Below, in pieces: positions 61,972 to 64,000 of a stretch of 64,000 bases of DNA. A program made the position numbers and the translations under genes. Each line of letters opens with the position of its first letter. Position 1 is the stretch's first letter. The notes under the pieces were generated by a model. It was not told the origin of the DNA, ran no database searches, and was given only the letters and a program-made list of their open reading frames with translations. The DNA lies in NCBI GenBank assembly GCA_015058575.1, contig SVBZ01000016.1, positions 62,001 through 126,000 on the forward strand, in the 5' to 3' direction. Source of the DNA: Pseudoselenomonas ruminantium. Its GTDB lineage: Bacteria > Bacillota > Negativicutes > Selenomonadales > Selenomonadaceae.

Positions 61972-62820
61972 ATGACACTCGATTCGAGTAATGAAACGGT
62001 GGCGATACTTTATGATATCGAAAATGCGCCGTTTGAGATGCTAAACTATACGCTGGGCAAGGCAAGGCGGTACCAGCCCTGCCGCACGATTGTCGTTTCG
62101 GACTGGGAGGCGCGCCCCGAGCAGAAGCGCTGGGATAAACTCATGCGCCGGCCGGGCTTTACGTTCCGTCAGATCAGCCGCACCTATCATGGCAAGAATT
62201 CGCTGGACTCGGCCATCTATGATTCGGCCAAGATCCTCTATCAGGAGGGCGTGCGCAAGTTCCTGATCATCACGACGGATTCGGATTTCGTGCGGATTGC
62301 CGAGCTTTTGAATTCGGATACGCCGTCGTATATCATCGGTGTTGGCACAAAGCAGGCCAGCGAGACGCTGCGCAATGCCTATAATGAGTTCTTTGTCTAT
62401 CCGCCGGAGGAGAAAAAGAAGCCGGCGAAGAAGACGGCGAAGGCTGACAAGCAGGATGCGAAGAAAGCTGAGCCAGCGGCGGAAAAGGCTGCGACGGAAA
62501 AGGCGGCACCGGCAAAGAAGAAAGCGGCAGCGGCCAAGACCGAAGCCAAGGAGAAGAAAGCGGCAGATGCGAAAATGGCCAAGGCTGTAAAGCCGGCAAA
62601 GGCATCGAAGACTGCAACGGCAAAGGCAGCAGCGGCAAAGGAGACCAAGGAGAAGACCGTGGCGCCGAAGATGGCCCCTGCCGCAGCAAGTGCCGATGGC
62701 CAGCTGGCCGTCAAGCTGCCCAAATCGCTGCGCAGCCTGCTCGAGCAGCGCAAGCAGGAAGAGGGCGTGTCGCTTGACGAGCTGGTGACGTATCTGATCA
62801 TGCGTGGCTTGTCCCGCTGA
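61972..62820 (+). CDS. NYN-domain protein with Lys/Ala-rich linker
   Basis: PIN-like NYN (LabA/DUF88) domain at residues about 8-145: AILYDIENAP and ITTDSDFVRIAELL carry the acidic metal site of a possible ribonuclease. A lysine- and alanine-rich low-complexity stretch of about 90 residues follows (146-235), perhaps nucleic-acid binding and prone to repeat slippage. It ends in a ribbon-helix-helix-like tail (LPKSLRSLLEQRKQEEGVSL). 282 residues. First of three tightly spaced genes. Confidence 0.8.
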   Translation: MTLDSSNETVAILYDIENAPFEMLNYTLGKARRYQPCRTIVVSDWEARPEQKRWDKLMRRPGFTFRQISRTYHGKNSLDSAIYDSAKILYQEGVRKFLIITTDSDFVRIAELLNSDTPSYIIGVGTKQASETLRNAYNEFFVYPPEEKKKPAKKTAKADKQDAKKAEPAAEKAATEKAAPAKKKAAAAKTEAKEKKAADAKMAKAVKPAKASKTATAKAAAAKETKEKTVAPKMAPAAASADGQLAVKLPKSLRSLLEQRKQEEGVSLDELVTYLIMRGLSR

Positions 62821-62836
62821 CGAAGGAGCATTGCCG

Positions 62837-63265
62837 ATGAAACGAAAAGAACAGGTGTTATTCTACCAATTCCGCGATGAAGAGAAGCTGCAGCTTGCGC
62901 GCAAGGTGCTGAGCCGTCTGGGCATTGATTCGAAAGTGGTGCCAGCCGATGCCTGGCGCGAAAAGGTCGGTTACCTTCTCGGCATGAAGGGCTTCAAGGC
63001 TGCGGCGGAGAAGAAGGCCGATGATTTCGTATTCCCGCATGAGGTCATGGTGCTGCAGAATATCCGCAACAAGCGTCTCGATGAGGTGCTGCTGGCCTTG
63101 CAGGAGGCCGGCGTGCCCAAGGTGCGCTTCAAGTCAGTGGTGACGCCCTTCAATACGCTTTGGACGCTGCGGCGCCTCTGCGAGACGATGCAGAAGGAGC
63201 ACGCAGCTTTGCTGGAGCAGGAAGATAAGAAACAGAAACAAATGGAGCAACAGGAACAAGAATGA
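62837..63265 (+). CDS. DUF3783-like protein
   Basis: 142 residues, ATG after GGAGC. EQVLFYQF opens a small alpha-beta domain, and VFPHEVMVLQNIRNKRLDEVL and VRFKSVVTPFNTLWTL match what I recall of the DUF3783 family; the tail is Gln/Glu-rich. Function unknown. Overlaps the next gene by 4 bp. Confidence 0.7.
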   Translation: MKRKEQVLFYQFRDEEKLQLARKVLSRLGIDSKVVPADAWREKVGYLLGMKGFKAAAEKKADDFVFPHEVMVLQNIRNKRLDEVLLALQEAGVPKVRFKSVVTPFNTLWTLRRLCETMQKEHAALLEQEDKKQKQMEQQEQE

Positions 63266-64000
63266 AAAACGAGGATCTCGATAAAACTCAATACATGCGT
63301 CCCGAGGACATGGAGCCGGTAAAAGCGGCACGGCAGCCGAGCCTGTCAGATACACAGGAATTGCCGCCTGTCGACGATGCGCTGGGCATCAAGCCGGCTT
63401 TTCCGCAGAATCGTGCGGGCAGCAGTGTACGCGAGCTTTCGCGTGCGGAAGGCGGCAAGGCGGACGATACGCGCAAGCAAAAAAAATTCCTGACGGCTGG
63501 GCGCAAGAAGGCGCTCTGCCTTGCTGGTGGCTTTGCGGCAGCCCTGTTCATCGGCTTTATGATTGCGGGCTATTCGCAGGATCATAGCGACAAGCAGCAG
63601 GCGCGGCAGGTGCAGGAACAGCAGCTCAAGGACAAGGAGCAGAAGCTGGCGGGGCAGGAGGCCGACCTCAAGGCGCGCCGTGAGCAGCTGGAGAAGCAGA
63701 AGAAAGATTTGCAGGAGCAGCAGCGCCAGCTTGAGGAGCAGTCAAGCCGTGCCAAAGGCCGCAATGAGCAGCTCGGCGACAGCGCGCCGGGTTCGGCTCT
63801 CGGCAGGCTCGTCGATAAGGTGACGGGCAAGGAGGCCGAGCGCCAGCGGCAGATTGAGCAGAACAAGCAGCAGAGTGCGGAAAGCGATACGCAGGCAGCT
63901 GATGTGCGCAAGTCCATCGATGAAGCCCAAAAGATGATCGACGATGTGAATGATAAGCTCGACTCGGTGGCGGCCATGAAGCAGGAGGCCAGCCAGCTCA
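63262..64000 (+). CDS. Unknown membrane-anchored coiled-coil protein (5' part)
   Basis: Frame open to the end of the window (246 codons), so the gene is incomplete. The N-terminal 80 residues are polar, one membrane segment lies at about 85-103 (CLAGGFAAALFIGFMIAGY), and a long Gln/Glu/Lys coiled coil follows (about 107-165 and again to the end). Topology suggests the coiled coil lies outside the inner membrane. Start overlaps the preceding stop (ATGA). Confidence 0.7.
   Translation, partial: MKNEDLDKTQYMRPEDMEPVKAARQPSLSDTQELPPVDDALGIKPAFPQNRAGSSVRELSRAEGGKADDTRKQKKFLTAGRKKALCLAGGFAAALFIGFMIAGYSQDHSDKQQARQVQEQQLKDKEQKLAGQEADLKARREQLEKQKKDLQEQQRQLEEQSSRAKGRNEQLGDSAPGSALGRLVDKVTGKEAERQRQIEQNKQQSAESDTQAADVRKSIDEAQKMIDDVNDKLDSVAAMKQEASQL

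Overview
The window looks like chromosome of a propionate-forming, diderm Negativicutes bacterium of the Selenomonas/Mitsuokella group. The best single clue is a 393-residue alanine-racemase-fold decarboxylase at 18008-19189 that closely resembles the lysine/ornithine decarboxylase of Selenomonas ruminantium as I remember it. Supporting clues are a small outer-membrane barrel protein ending in Phe, the B12-dependent methylmalonyl-CoA mutase operon, and leaders typical of Firmicutes (a T-box and a cobalamin riboswitch). The exact species cannot be told from the sequence alone. No database search was possible; all family names come from motif recognition.

Layout. 1-378: end of ftsY. 404-8955: a type I restriction-modification island (hsdM, hsdS, a tyrosine recombinase, a start-less second hsdS half, hsdR). 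8991-13866: secreted or periplasmic proteins (HAD phosphatase, asparaginase and several unknowns) around a tRNA-Leu gene. 14019-24191: housekeeping and small-molecule genes (diguanylate cyclase, HU, an outer-membrane protein, a phosphoribosyltransferase, lysine decarboxylase, a class III aminotransferase, a U32 protein, BioY). 24213-33566: an ECF cobalt importer (cbiM-cbiQ-cbiO, minus strand) back to back with a cobalamin riboswitch and mutA-mutB-meaB plus an MsrA-like protein. 33719-39111: an AAA ATPase gene, then T-box-pheS-pheT-zapA. 39268-45744: a chemotaxis receptor and a type IV pilus operon. 45828-50472: aroC-aroK-aroB, rplS, lepB and exonuclease III. 50576-64000: an orphan molybdopterin oxidoreductase, prfC, a 666-bp non-coding mobile element, a lipid flippase and lipid kinase, a small-RNA locus, tmcAL, mnmA and an NYN-domain operon running off the end.

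The most interesting region is inside the restriction island. A 25-bp direct repeat (2704-2728 and 4829-4853, two mismatches) lies in the central conserved region of hsdS and again at the start of the headless hsdS half. It brackets about 2.1 kb holding the second recognition domain of hsdS, a candidate type I toxin-antitoxin pair and the recombinase. Crossing over at the repeat would fuse the hsdS front half in frame to the spare domain (389 residues against 384 now) and release a circle carrying the toxin-antitoxin and recombinase. The toxin-antitoxin call rests on a 30-residue hydrophobic peptide with a perfect Shine-Dalgarno, two divergent extended -10 promoters in one palindrome, and a terminated small RNA whose 5' end is antisense to the toxin start site.

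Other points: the palindrome TTGACNNGTCAA and close variants occur at least 21 times, often inside terminators. A cobalamin riboswitch sits before a B12-using rather than B12-making operon. The MsrA homologue in that operon has lost its catalytic cysteine. Two converging promoters share one terminator at 58919-59271.
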